NCBI GenBank assembly: GCA_964517495.1
Contig: CAZFER010000112.1
Location: forward strand, 1-12,815
Direction of reading: 5' to 3'
DNA from: CAZFER01 sp964517495
GTDB taxonomy: Bacteria; Hinthialibacterota; Hinthialibacteria; Hinthialibacterales; Hinthialibacteraceae
Length of the DNA: 12,815 nucleotides
Shown: positions 1 to 4,894 of the stretch, piece by piece
Position numbering within the stretch: position 1 is the stretch's first letter
Layout of the letters: each line of letters starts with the position of its first letter
The notes under the pieces: generated by a model
Seen by the model: only the letters and a program-made list of their open reading frames with translations
Told to the model about the DNA's origin: nothing
Databases searched by the model: none
Program-made: the position numbers and the translations under genes

Positions 1-135
1 TTTATTCAATGGTTTCTGTACTTTAAACCATAGCACCTTGACTGTCAAGAAAGAATCGTATTATTTTTTTCATATTTTAACCGTTGTTTATCACAATCAA
101 TAACTAAAATAGAAATCTTTTGTTTATGAAAAATT
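1..135 (+). repeat. Direct repeat copy 1 (integrase promoter block)
   Basis: This block is repeated at 1853-1986 in the same orientation, about 90% identical by eye with one indel. Both copies contain the palindrome CTTGACTGTCAAG (37-49 here), a TTGACT hexamer (38-43), a -10-like TATTAT (59-64) and, at the right edge, the start ATGAAAAATT. In copy 2 that ATG opens the broken recombinase gene. Here the reading frame ends after seven codons because the sequence diverges after 135. Copy 1 is therefore a promoter and start codon cut off from its gene. The window begins inside or at the edge of the repeat, so its left limit is unknown. Confidence 0.85.
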
Positions 136-160
136 GGATCGGATATTGATACAAACCAAT

Positions 161-252
161 TATGAACGCTGCCGTTTTGCGGAGCCTCGAACGTCATTGA
201 AAGAACGATATGGGATTTGCTTCGCGGCCTCCGCTGCAAGGGATTGTTGGGC
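161..252 (-). other. Candidate attC site after the PemK/MazF cassette
   Basis: Reading the minus strand, an R''-type box GCCCAAC (252-246) lies three bases after the toxin stop codon. An L'' arm GCGGAGGCC (234-226) and an L' arm GGCTCCGC (186-179) pair with one extra base in L''. The R' box would be GTTCATA (167-161), a poor complement of R''. The gaps between R and L boxes are 11 nt on both sides, which supports the layout. Size (92 nt), one-base arm asymmetry and position just behind a stop codon all suit an integron attC. The weak R' suggests decay. Confidence 0.45.
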
Positions 253-255
253 GGC

Positions 256-591
256 TTATTTCACCAGATACTCACTCAGTCTTTGTAGCAATCGTTTATG
301 TCGCTCAGAGGATATGTTGCCAATTGAGCCAACGATTTTGCTGCGTGGAATAATAGCCAGAAATCCTAGCCTGATCAAAGATCCTTCCTTTAATCCACTT
401 TCGGCGAAGTCCGCCTCGTTCGGCGAAATCAGTTCGTCAAAGTCCTTTACCGCTTGCCGTAGCTGAGTGCTTACGCCGCAGATGAGTACATCTCTGAAAG
501 GCGGCATCTCCCGCAATATGATAGCGGGCCGACCTTTTATCCTTCCATCCGCCTGCGGCATGGGCACAATAACGACATCACCTTCCTTCAT
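256..591 (-). CDS. PemK/MazF-family mRNA interferase toxin
   Basis: This 111-residue protein has the PemK/MazF layout. It opens with MKEGDVVIVPMPQ, the strand that leads into the active-site loop, followed by KGRPAIILRE, the conserved Arg-Pro-Ala/Val strand, and VCGVSTQ-like core strands; SLIRLGFLAIIPRSKIVG is the typical C-terminal core. Members cleave mRNA at short motifs and are neutralised by a co-expressed antitoxin. The ATG at 591 has an AGGTGA Shine-Dalgarno nine bases upstream, inside the end of the upstream antitoxin-type gene, which it overlaps by 14 bp, a usual toxin-antitoxin coupling. The length is normal and no disruption is seen. The stop lies three bases before a candidate attC, so this appears to be the last gene of an integron cassette. 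Family identification is firm; RNA target and activity cannot be read. Confidence 0.85.
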   Translation of the reverse strand: MKEGDVVIVPMPQADGRIKGRPAIILREMPPFRDVLICGVSTQLRQAVKDFDELISPNEADFAESGLKEGSLIRLGFLAIIPRSKIVGSIGNISSERHKRLLQRLSEYLVK

Positions 592-817
592 ACTCGGGGT
601 TCACCTCTTTAATTAAGTCCAAGGAATACTCCGGCTCGTCATCGCCATAGGCCTGTACGAGATATTCCAGTGAAAGCGCTGCCCAATTGTTGCGCTCCTC
701 ATCCGAGGATTTTGGCAGTACGGTAACAAGTAAGTCTGTATTTGGTTCAAGCTCAATAGGGTCATCGAGCAGAATCTGATTCCCGTCAAAATGGGCGCGT
801 AATATTCTAGGTTCCAT
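578..817 (-). CDS. Antitoxin-like partner of the PemK/MazF toxin
   Basis: The gene encodes 79 residues beginning MEPRILRAHFDGNQILLD. This pattern (a short beta-rich N-terminal domain with F/FDGxxIxLDDPIEL, then an acidic C-terminal tail) is typical of antitoxin-like proteins found next to PemK toxins. The frame is open to an earlier ATG at 835. The ATG at 817 is preferred because it has GGAG nine bases upstream whereas the upper ATG has no Shine-Dalgarno. The acidic C-terminus (DDEPEYSLDLIKEVNPEYE) would be the segment that binds and masks the toxin, as in other antitoxins; that is inference. The gene overlaps the toxin gene by 14 bp and has its own predicted promoter at 851-879, so the pair could be expressed independently of any array promoter. 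Confidence 0.75.
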   Translation of the reverse strand: MEPRILRAHFDGNQILLDDPIELEPNTDLLVTVLPKSSDEERNNWAALSLEYLVQAYGDDEPEYSLDLIKEVNPEYEGR

Positions 818-850
818 AACATTAAACTCCAACATTAATCTTCGACTAGG

Positions 851-879
851 ATTTTACTAGCCTTCGTTTCTCTACTCAA
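851..879 (-). promoter_or_regulatory. Predicted promoter of the antitoxin-toxin pair
   Basis: On the minus strand, TTGAGT (879-874) is followed after exactly 17 bp by TAAAAT (856-851). These match the sigma-70 consensus at 4/6 and 5/6 positions. The -10 lies 33 bp upstream of the preferred antitoxin ATG (817) and inside the cassette, downstream of the attC at 896-959, so it would travel with the cassette. Confidence 0.5.
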
Positions 880-895
880 ACACGCTCTGGTAAGA

Positions 896-959
896 CGCCC
901 TAACGCCAAAATCAGCGGCGCGGCTTTTTGCGTCCGCTGGATTTTTTTGTTATGTGGCG
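896..959 (-). other. Integron attC recombination site
   Basis: This is an imperfect inverted repeat with all attC parts. Outer arms CGCC (896-899)/GGCG (956-959) and TAAC (901-904)/GTTA (949-952) form the R boxes. Six-nt gaps follow on each side. Inner arms CAGCGG (913-918)/CCGCTG (934-939) and CGC (919-921)/GCG (930-932) form the L boxes. T933 and G940 stay unpaired on the plus strand. In known attC sites the recombined bottom strand carries extrahelical T and G bases on one arm, which sets polarity. Here that makes the minus strand the top strand, matching minus-strand genes on both sides. The minus-strand cores are ACATAAC and GTTAGGG, each one base off RYYYAAC/GTTRRRY. Confidence 0.75.
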
Positions 960-1030
960 TTTTCGATATGCCATTTCCCTTTGTAATCAGTTCCATCTGT
1001 GCTGGTTTTCAAAAAGTGTAAGTTTGTCAT
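950..1030 (-). CDS. Small ORF (26 aa) ending inside an attC site
   Basis: An ORF of 26 residues starts MTNLHFLKTSTDG and ends KWHIENAT. Its TAA stop (952-950) lies inside the R'' box of the attC at 896-959, a layout seen in integron cassettes. The open frame continues a few codons upstream of the ATG (VEKINID), and AGGAG lies about 20 bases upstream of it, too far for a standard start. It may be a tiny cassette gene, or the 3' end of a longer gene whose front was lost. I recognise no family, and a chance ORF is possible. Confidence 0.3.
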   Translation of the reverse strand: MTNLHFLKTSTDGTDYKGKWHIENAT

Positions 1031-1054
1031 ATCAATATTGATTTTTTCAACTCC

Positions 1055-1137
1055 TCATAAGTCAATCATTATAGCAGATATAGTGACTTGTAATCAGATT
1101 ATGTTCTCTATTTGCTATAATCCTTTATTCGTTATTT
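1055..1137 (-). other. Degenerate attC-like inverted repeat after the DUF2283 gene
   Basis: Two arms, ATTATAGCAGATA (1068-1080) and TATTTGCTATAAT (1109-1121), are complementary at 12 of 13 positions. On the minus strand they are flanked by AAATAAC (1137-1131), six bases after the DUF2283 stop codon, and by CTTATGA (1061-1055), with gaps of 9 and 6 nt. That is the spacing of an attC, but the second core has C instead of the required G and the two cores pair at only four of seven positions. A pair of facing extended -10 elements (TGCTATAAT on each strand) is an alternative reading of the same repeat. Confidence 0.35.
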
Positions 1138-1143
1138 GGCAAC

Positions 1144-1401
1144 TTATGTTTCGCCCCTCATGCTTGCATTCATAACTGTCATACCTACAATATCGCTTCC
1201 ATCCTTTCTGATTAGAACATCTTCATCTATCTCTATGGTTTCGGTAGCTCTTTGTGGTTTGCGAAAGCTCATATACAATACATCAGCTTCTTTATCATAA
1301 TCGATCCAAACTTGCTGAGTTGAAAGTTTCATCATATCAGCAGCCATGTTCATGCAATTCTTGACAAAATTTTCTGAATTTTTATTTAATGCTGTCGCCA
1401 T
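1144..1401 (-). CDS. DUF2283 family protein
   Basis: The 85-residue product contains VWIDYDKEADVLYMSFRKP followed by EIDEDVLIRKDGSDIVGMTVMNAS. This is the DUF2283 signature: D-x-x-A/S-D-x-L-Y-I/M, then I-x-x-D-x-x-G-x-I/V-V-G-x-x-I/V. Members are small proteins, often encoded next to short toxin-like partners, and are thought to act as antitoxins in some of these pairs; that role is inference here. The N-terminal 30 residues are an extra helical extension. The ATG at 1401 has GGGAG seven bases upstream and overlaps the end of the upstream broken toxin-like gene by 16 bp, so the two were an operon. The gene looks intact although its partner is not. A candidate attC follows six bases after the stop. 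Confidence 0.75.
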   Translation of the reverse strand: MATALNKNSENFVKNCMNMAADMMKLSTQQVWIDYDKEADVLYMSFRKPQRATETIEIDEDVLIRKDGSDIVGMTVMNASMRGET

Positions 1402-1685
1402 ATTATTTCTCCCTTTGGTTTGGTAGATAGAAAATATGCTGTTATTACAAGCCCGTCAGTTTTTGAAATTTCTCTGTAAACTGATACCAACCACTTATTT
1501 TTTCCAAGATTTCTTGCTGCTTTCTTGCTTCCCTTGTTTCCACAGACTACAAAATCAGGTTTCTCCACTGTTTCCAATATCTCGAAAAAATAACCAGCCA
1601 AATCCTCATGATTCTCTGTTATATGTTACCATCGTTCATAAGTAAGTCTGATTGGTACCCCATCAACAGAATATGCTATTTCCAT
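1386..1685 (-). pseudogene. Toxin-like partner of DUF2283, broken by a nonsense codon
   Basis: Read from the ATG at 1685, the frame gives MEIAYSVDGVPIRLTYERW, then TAA (1628-1626), then HITENHEDLAGYFFEILET and on to KGEIIWRQH. Both parts are in one frame and together resemble a family of about 100-residue proteins encoded beside DUF2283 genes. Shared features are IRLTxERWxHI, an ETVExPDFV segment, a basic middle and VVYREI...GFVITAYF near the end. A nuclease-like toxin role is suggested for such partners, but I cannot confirm the fold. A single base change would restore the frame. Reading also continues upstream of 1685 to another TAG at 1721-1719. An apparent 71-residue ORF from a TTG at 1601 is only the 3' part. 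The surviving DUF2283 gene overlaps its end. Confidence 0.7.
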
Positions 1686-1718
1686 CCATTCACCAATTTG
1701 TTCTTGCCAATTAAAAGG

Positions 1719-1805
1719 CTACATAGCTTGCCAAAGTATTGACTCCTTGAAAAGTGCACTATTGTTACTCAAGTCTTCACTTTTTACCAAGTTTACGCTT
1801 TTCAT
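1719..1805 (-). CDS. Small ORF (28 aa) at the start of the first cassette
   Basis: The frame from ATG 1805 encodes MKSVNLVKSEDLSNNSALFK and ends WQAM before TAG. It is open further upstream, through LEVTDKIAYTKD, as far as the GTTATAT core. It is also in frame with the broken toxin-like gene that follows, so it could be a separate leader peptide or part of a longer lost coding sequence. There is no clear Shine-Dalgarno. A weak promoter-like pair (TTGAGG, 17 bp, TATACA; 1840-1812, minus strand) precedes it. I recognise no family. Confidence 0.25.
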   Translation of the reverse strand: MKSVNLVKSEDLSNNSALFKESILWQAM

Positions 1806-1843
1806 ATCTTTTGTATAAGCTATTTTGTCGGTGACCTCAAGCC

Positions 1844-1850
1844 ATATAAC
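1844..1850 (-). other. Candidate attI core / first cassette boundary
   Basis: On the minus strand GTTATAT (1850-1844) matches the GTTRRRY recombination core at all but one position and extends to GTTATATGGC. It resembles GTTATGTGGC on the plus strand of the attC at 949-958. It lies between the integrase promoter block and the first minus-strand cassette gene, where the integron layout predicts attI crossover. No flanking integrase-binding sites were recognised. Confidence 0.35.
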
Positions 1851-1852
1851 AA

Positions 1853-1986
1853 TTTATTCAATAGTTTCCGAACCTTAAACCATAGCACCTTGACTGTCAA
1901 GAAAGAATCGTATAATTTTTATATATTCTAACCGTTGTTTATCACAATTTGTAACTAAAATAGAATTCTTTTGTTTATGAAAAATT
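1853..1986 (+). repeat. Direct repeat copy 2 (integrase promoter block)
   Basis: This is the second copy of the block at 1-135, ending with the first codons of the broken recombinase gene (ATG at 1977). The conserved parts are the palindrome at 1889-1901, the segment up to GAATCGTAT, the stretch TTGTTTATCACAAT and the run into ATGAAAAATT. Differences cluster in the first 25 bases, the T-rich stretch after the -10 and a short central part. No terminal inverted repeats or target duplications are visible, so it does not look like a MITE. Confidence 0.85.
1889..1916 (+). promoter_or_regulatory. Predicted integrase promoter with overlapping palindromic operator
   Basis: TTGACT (1890-1895) and TATAAT (1911-1916) are 15 bp apart and point to the recombinase ATG at 1977. 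The -35 lies inside a perfect 13-bp palindrome CTTGACTGTCAAG (1889-1901), which is unchanged in copy 1 (37-49) while surrounding bases vary. A repressor binding the palindrome would occlude the -35. Many integron integrase genes are repressed by LexA, but this palindrome is not a LexA box I recognise. The 15-bp spacer is short. Confidence 0.45.
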
Positions 1987-2218
1987 TAAATCAAAAATTG
2001 GCTCATACATATTCTCAACTATTGAAAAACCTTTGCGTTTCTCCCTCTGACCGAAGGGATTATTTCAAGTGGCTGCGTTTTTACCTGGACTGTTGAGAGA
2101 ATTATAAACATGCGCCTCGAGAACAAGAGAGTTTGCGGGAGTTTGTGAAGAAATCACAATCAAAGAATCAGTACCAAGCAAGACAATCAAAAAGCATGTA
2201 GTCCGCTTGATTTATCAT
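1977..2218 (+). pseudogene. Tyrosine recombinase N-terminal fragment (integron-integrase-like)
   Basis: From ATG 1977 the frame reads MKNLNQKLAHTYSQLLKNLC, then VSPSDRRDYFKWLRFYLDC, a TGA at 2094-2096, then ENYKHAPREQESLREFVKK and SQSKNQYQARQS. After the A-run at 2190-2193 the match moves to another frame with KHVVRLIYH. This helical pattern is the SAM-like N-terminal DNA-binding domain of tyrosine recombinases, close to the form in environmental integron integrases. The catalytic domain (Arg...HxxR...Tyr) is absent; nothing like it appears before the ATPase gene. At least three lesions (nonsense, frameshift, 3' loss) make it dead. Its position, promoter and divergence from attC-linked genes are those of intI; the family assignment from sequence alone is less certain. 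Confidence 0.7.
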
Positions 2219-2467
2219 AATTGTCAGAGGTGTTTTTTTGATTAAATCTTGGAATTGAAGTCTGAATCAAAGATTCCGCATGGATTCCAGGATTCTTATC
2301 AATAGATGGAATGACCTATTACGATCTCTATTTTGGTTAAATCGAACGTTTCGCTTCGGAATCGGTGATATCTCTTCAATTCATCCTTCTTTTTCGATTT
2401 TTGGCTTATTTCATCTTGTTTCGGGTAATTCCAGGAATTCTTGGGGCGACATTAGGTTCGTATAATT
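2219..2467. other. Decayed stretch between integrase and ATPase remnants
   Basis: No intact gene is supported. A 61-residue open frame at 2280-2465 has no Shine-Dalgarno and no recognisable domain. The last part (2440-2472) can be read as LGATLGSYNYV, which could be a ruined Walker A loop of the following ATPase with the Gly-Lys codons missing and the frame shifted by one. This reading is speculative. Confidence 0.35.
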
Positions 2468-3547
2468 ATGTGTAGGATCAATGCTTCCGTTAATGGCAGA
2501 TTGGAAAAATATATTCAACGAGCGGGGGGTATCTCATCGTTAGTGTGGGATGGTGCGGTTGATAATTTGTATTTTAAACTTGAAACATCACACCCATCAT
2601 TTGAAGAAAACAATGAAGCATATGGATCATTAGAGTATGAATTGAATTTAGAGAGGTTTAGGCAATCAAACTATTATATAGTAGATAATGAATTATTAGG
2701 GAATTTTTACAAAGTCAAGAAAGGGTGGGCAATTGAACCTTTTAAATTGCTTGAAAGAAAACATGAAAAAGCCTCGTTTTTTGATGAAGATAACAAAAAA
2801 CTTGTTACATTAGATGATCCAATCAGTACAGTTGAAACTTTTTTGAGCTTAATTAGTTTTCCATTAATTTCTAATAAACAAATTAAATCTTTTATTGCCT
2901 CAATATTTTTTTGGAAAATCTACCACGACATCAACGTATACCAGGATTCTCCGATACGTTCACCGGTTGTTACACGCAACGAAGAAAAAGTGGATTCAGA
3001 TGGTCAAAACCTGGTTTGTGTTTTGCACACCTTATATACTGGTAACCGGGAATTTAAAAAGAATGTGGATCAGGCCATGCTAGTTGCTTTTGGTGATGAA
3101 TATGAAGAGTTGATCTTCCCTCCTGCCGCTGACCAAAAGATTCAGATGCGCGTTCGTTGGGCGAGCCTTAAACGAGAACAATCACTCCTCGACATTTCAG
3201 ATGGAACATTGCGGTTTTTAATGCTTATTTCCATTTTGGCTTCACCTTCGCCATCCTCTCTTATTGCCATTGATGAGCCAGAAACAGGTCTTCATCCCTC
3301 CATGTTTCCCATCATCGCGGATTATGCCGCTGAAGCGGCTCAACGAACGCAGGTAGTTTTCACCACCCACTCCCCTCAATTTTTGGATGCCTTTAAGGAT
3401 ATTCAACTTACCACAACAGTTGCAAAATGGGCTGATGGACAAACCTATCTCAAGAATCTTGAGGAGGAGGAACTAAATTACTGGTTGAAAGAATATACTC
3501 TAGGAAATTTATTTAAAAGCGGTGAATTGGAAGCCACAGATAATTGA
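2468..3547 (+). CDS. ABC-type AAA ATPase, N-terminally truncated
   Basis: A 359-residue ORF covers most of a predicted ATPase of the AAA_21/RecF-SMC-like class. It holds RINASVNGRLEKYIQRAGG (3-21), which in relatives follows the Walker A helix; a signature-like LDISDGTLRFL (241-251); Walker B LIAIDEPETGLHP (265-277); and the switch histidine in FTTHSPQFLD (298-307). The Walker A GxxGxGKS/T and about 50 preceding residues are missing. The only start is an ATG with no Shine-Dalgarno, just behind an in-frame stop. It should not bind ATP normally. It overlaps the next gene by four bases, the arrangement of ATPase plus DUF4276 operons, which resemble phage-defence ATPase-effector pairs. Probably an inactive remnant despite the long frame. 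It is AT-rich in its first half. Confidence 0.8.
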   Translation: MCRINASVNGRLEKYIQRAGGISSLVWDGAVDNLYFKLETSHPSFEENNEAYGSLEYELNLERFRQSNYYIVDNELLGNFYKVKKGWAIEPFKLLERKHEKASFFDEDNKKLVTLDDPISTVETFLSLISFPLISNKQIKSFIASIFFWKIYHDINVYQDSPIRSPVVTRNEEKVDSDGQNLVCVLHTLYTGNREFKKNVDQAMLVAFGDEYEELIFPPAADQKIQMRVRWASLKREQSLLDISDGTLRFLMLISILASPSPSSLIAIDEPETGLHPSMFPIIADYAAEAAQRTQVVFTTHSPQFLDAFKDIQLTTTVAKWADGQTYLKNLEEEELNYWLKEYTLGNLFKSGELEATDN

Positions 3548-4084
3548 ACACCAACATAGGTATTCAATCGGTTTATTTTAAGGGATGGCGTGAATTGGTC
3601 AATGATTTCTGTTTAAAAGCAAACATGTATTTCAATAAACCCAAGAGCGAAGCAATTATTGCTATTATTGCCTTAATGGATTTATATGGGCCTGATTTTT
3701 ATCCACCCAACAAAAATACTGTTACAGATCGATTTGAATGGGCTAAAAATCACTTGGAACAAAAAGTAAACGATCAGCGATTTAAAGTCTTTTTTTCTGT
3801 ACATGAAACAGAAGCTTGGTTGCTTAGTGATCCCCAAATATTCCCTAAAGACATAAAAAAATATCTTCAATCAAAAATATAGAATCCGGAAGCGGTCAAT
3901 TTTAATACTCCACCAGCTAAGTTATTGAATCAACTCTATAACAAACATCTGGGGATATAAATACAAGAAAGTCGCGTATGGGATTAATCTTTTCAAGGAA
4001 CTTGATCCACAGAAAGTCTATGATAAGTGTCCTTACTTTAGGCAAATGATGGATTTTATGCTGAAGGCTGCAAAAGAGAGATGA
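3544..4084 (+). pseudogene. DUF4276 family protein, broken (truncation, nonsense, frameshift)
   Basis: The frame starts at TTG 3544, overlapping the ATPase stop, and reads IGIQSVYFKGWRELVNDF, then IIALMDLYGPDFYP, RFEWAKNHLEQ and FSVHETEAWLLSDPQIFP. These are DUF4276 landmarks. TAG (3880-3882) interrupts it. The same frame continues NPEAVNFNTPPAKLLNQLY, then shifts at a four-G run (3951-3954) into YKKVAYGINLFKELDPQKV, ending KAAKER at TGA 4082-4084. Relatives begin with a strand carrying an EGxTE-type acidic motif about 30-40 residues further upstream. Here a stop codon directly precedes the TTG, so that part is gone. One extra G explains the frameshift. With three lesions the gene is not functional. 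It would have been the partner of the upstream ATPase. Confidence 0.75.
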
Positions 4085-4165
4085 TCTTAAAGGTGATTCG
4101 AAAGGTTTTTTTCAACTCATGGAAAAAGAAAATCAAGTAGTGCTTGAATCTTTATCTTAAGATCA
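4082..4165. repeat. Inverted repeat behind the DUF4276 remnant
   Basis: TGATCTTAA (4082-4090) and TTAAGATCA (4157-4165) are perfect 9-bp inverted arms 66 bases apart. The first arm contains the stop codon of the broken gene. The arms are AT-rich and the loop is long, so this is unlikely to be a terminator; it may mark the edge of a deleted segment or be chance. Confidence 0.3.
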
Positions 4166-4417
4166 GTAAATACAAATGGTTATGATTAAAACTTTGATTT
4201 GTGCAGTAACTAAACGTATTACAGTCTTTTAGCGATCAAGCACACATCGCACAAACCTGACCGAATCCCTAAAATTTCCTTAACTAATTAAATCTCAAGC
4301 CGATATTGATAGTGATGCAATGACTGTTGTTTTTGGGTTTGAGGTCGTTGATGGGTTGCGAGTTACGTTCCAAGGCCAAAGAAATCGCATTGGCGATTCG
4401 ATACTTTGGAGGCTTGG
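4085..4417. other. Intergenic region, no gene recognised
   Basis: Apart from the inverted repeat above, the only structure I see is a hairpin AATCGC (4383-4388)/GCGATT (4393-4398) with a 4-nt loop. It ends nine bases before the GGAGG of the next gene and could influence translation. No tRNA, terminator or convincing promoter was found. The region marks the change from decayed genes to intact ones. Confidence 0.4.
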
Positions 4418-4849
4418 ATGTTTGGAAACTGTATTCTCTGCAACACCTACACACAATTAAATAGGCTGCAAATTTGCACTCCCTGCTTTACGGTAGATGA
4501 GCAATTGCTGCAGCAAGCCCGCGATACATTGCGTGCGTCCGGGAGGATGAGCGTATTTGAACTTGCGGATACCATTTCGGTGCCCTATGAGCGGGTAATG
4601 CTTTGGCTGCAGCAAAACCGTATAAAGCCAAATATGTTTATTCATGCCTGCCCGTTTTGTGGCAAGCAACTCAATCAGCCGTTTTGTGAATGTATGACCT
4701 ATAACTATATCGAAAACGGCAATCCCCGTCAGAAATTTACGGAAAAATTCTATTCCACCCTTCGTGTTCAACAGTTAAAAGACCAATATTGGGGTGGGAA
4801 AACCGACATCAAACGCAAGCAAAAAAAGGATATCTGGTTGAATTCTTAA
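4418..4849 (+). CDS. Double zinc-ribbon protein with a helix-turn-helix-like middle
   Basis: The 143-residue protein has CILC (5-8) and CTPC (20-23), which would hold one zinc. A helical section at 30-68 (MSVFELADTISVPYERVMLW) looks like a winged-helix or HTH segment. A second metal site is CPFC (78-81) plus CEC (90-92). The C-terminal 45 residues are basic. This order (short zinc finger, HTH, second zinc finger) recalls small regulatory proteins in flagellar or pilus regions of other bacteria (YvyF-like), but I cannot confirm the family. The frame is open to a TTG at 4406; ATG 4418 is preferred because GGAGG (4408-4412) sits five bases ahead. It is followed 45 bp later by a pseudopilin-like gene, so a regulatory role there is possible but unproven. 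Confidence 0.7.
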   Translation: MFGNCILCNTYTQLNRLQICTPCFTVDEQLLQQARDTLRASGRMSVFELADTISVPYERVMLWLQQNRIKPNMFIHACPFCGKQLNQPFCECMTYNYIENGNPRQKFTEKFYSTLRVQQLKDQYWGGKTDIKRKQKKDIWLNS

Positions 4850-4894
4850 AGATGTGATACATTCACTTAAAAACAAGGGAATGGTCAATCCATC

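Noticed and set aside
1..135. The direct repeat as an IS or MITE
   Set aside because: No terminal inverted repeats, target duplications or transposase fragment are visible, and both copies carry a promoter and start codon.
45..239. Minus-strand open frame of 64 codons across repeat copy 1
   Set aside because: It crosses the repeat junction and the attC candidate; copy 2 of the repeat does not keep it as a gene.
134..466. Plus-strand open frame of 110 codons over the toxin gene
   Set aside because: It is antisense to the PemK/MazF gene and the attC candidate, has low-complexity Ser/Arg content and has no domain.
2280..2465. 61-codon open frame before the ATPase
   Set aside because: It has no Shine-Dalgarno and no recognisable family, and it lies in a decayed stretch.
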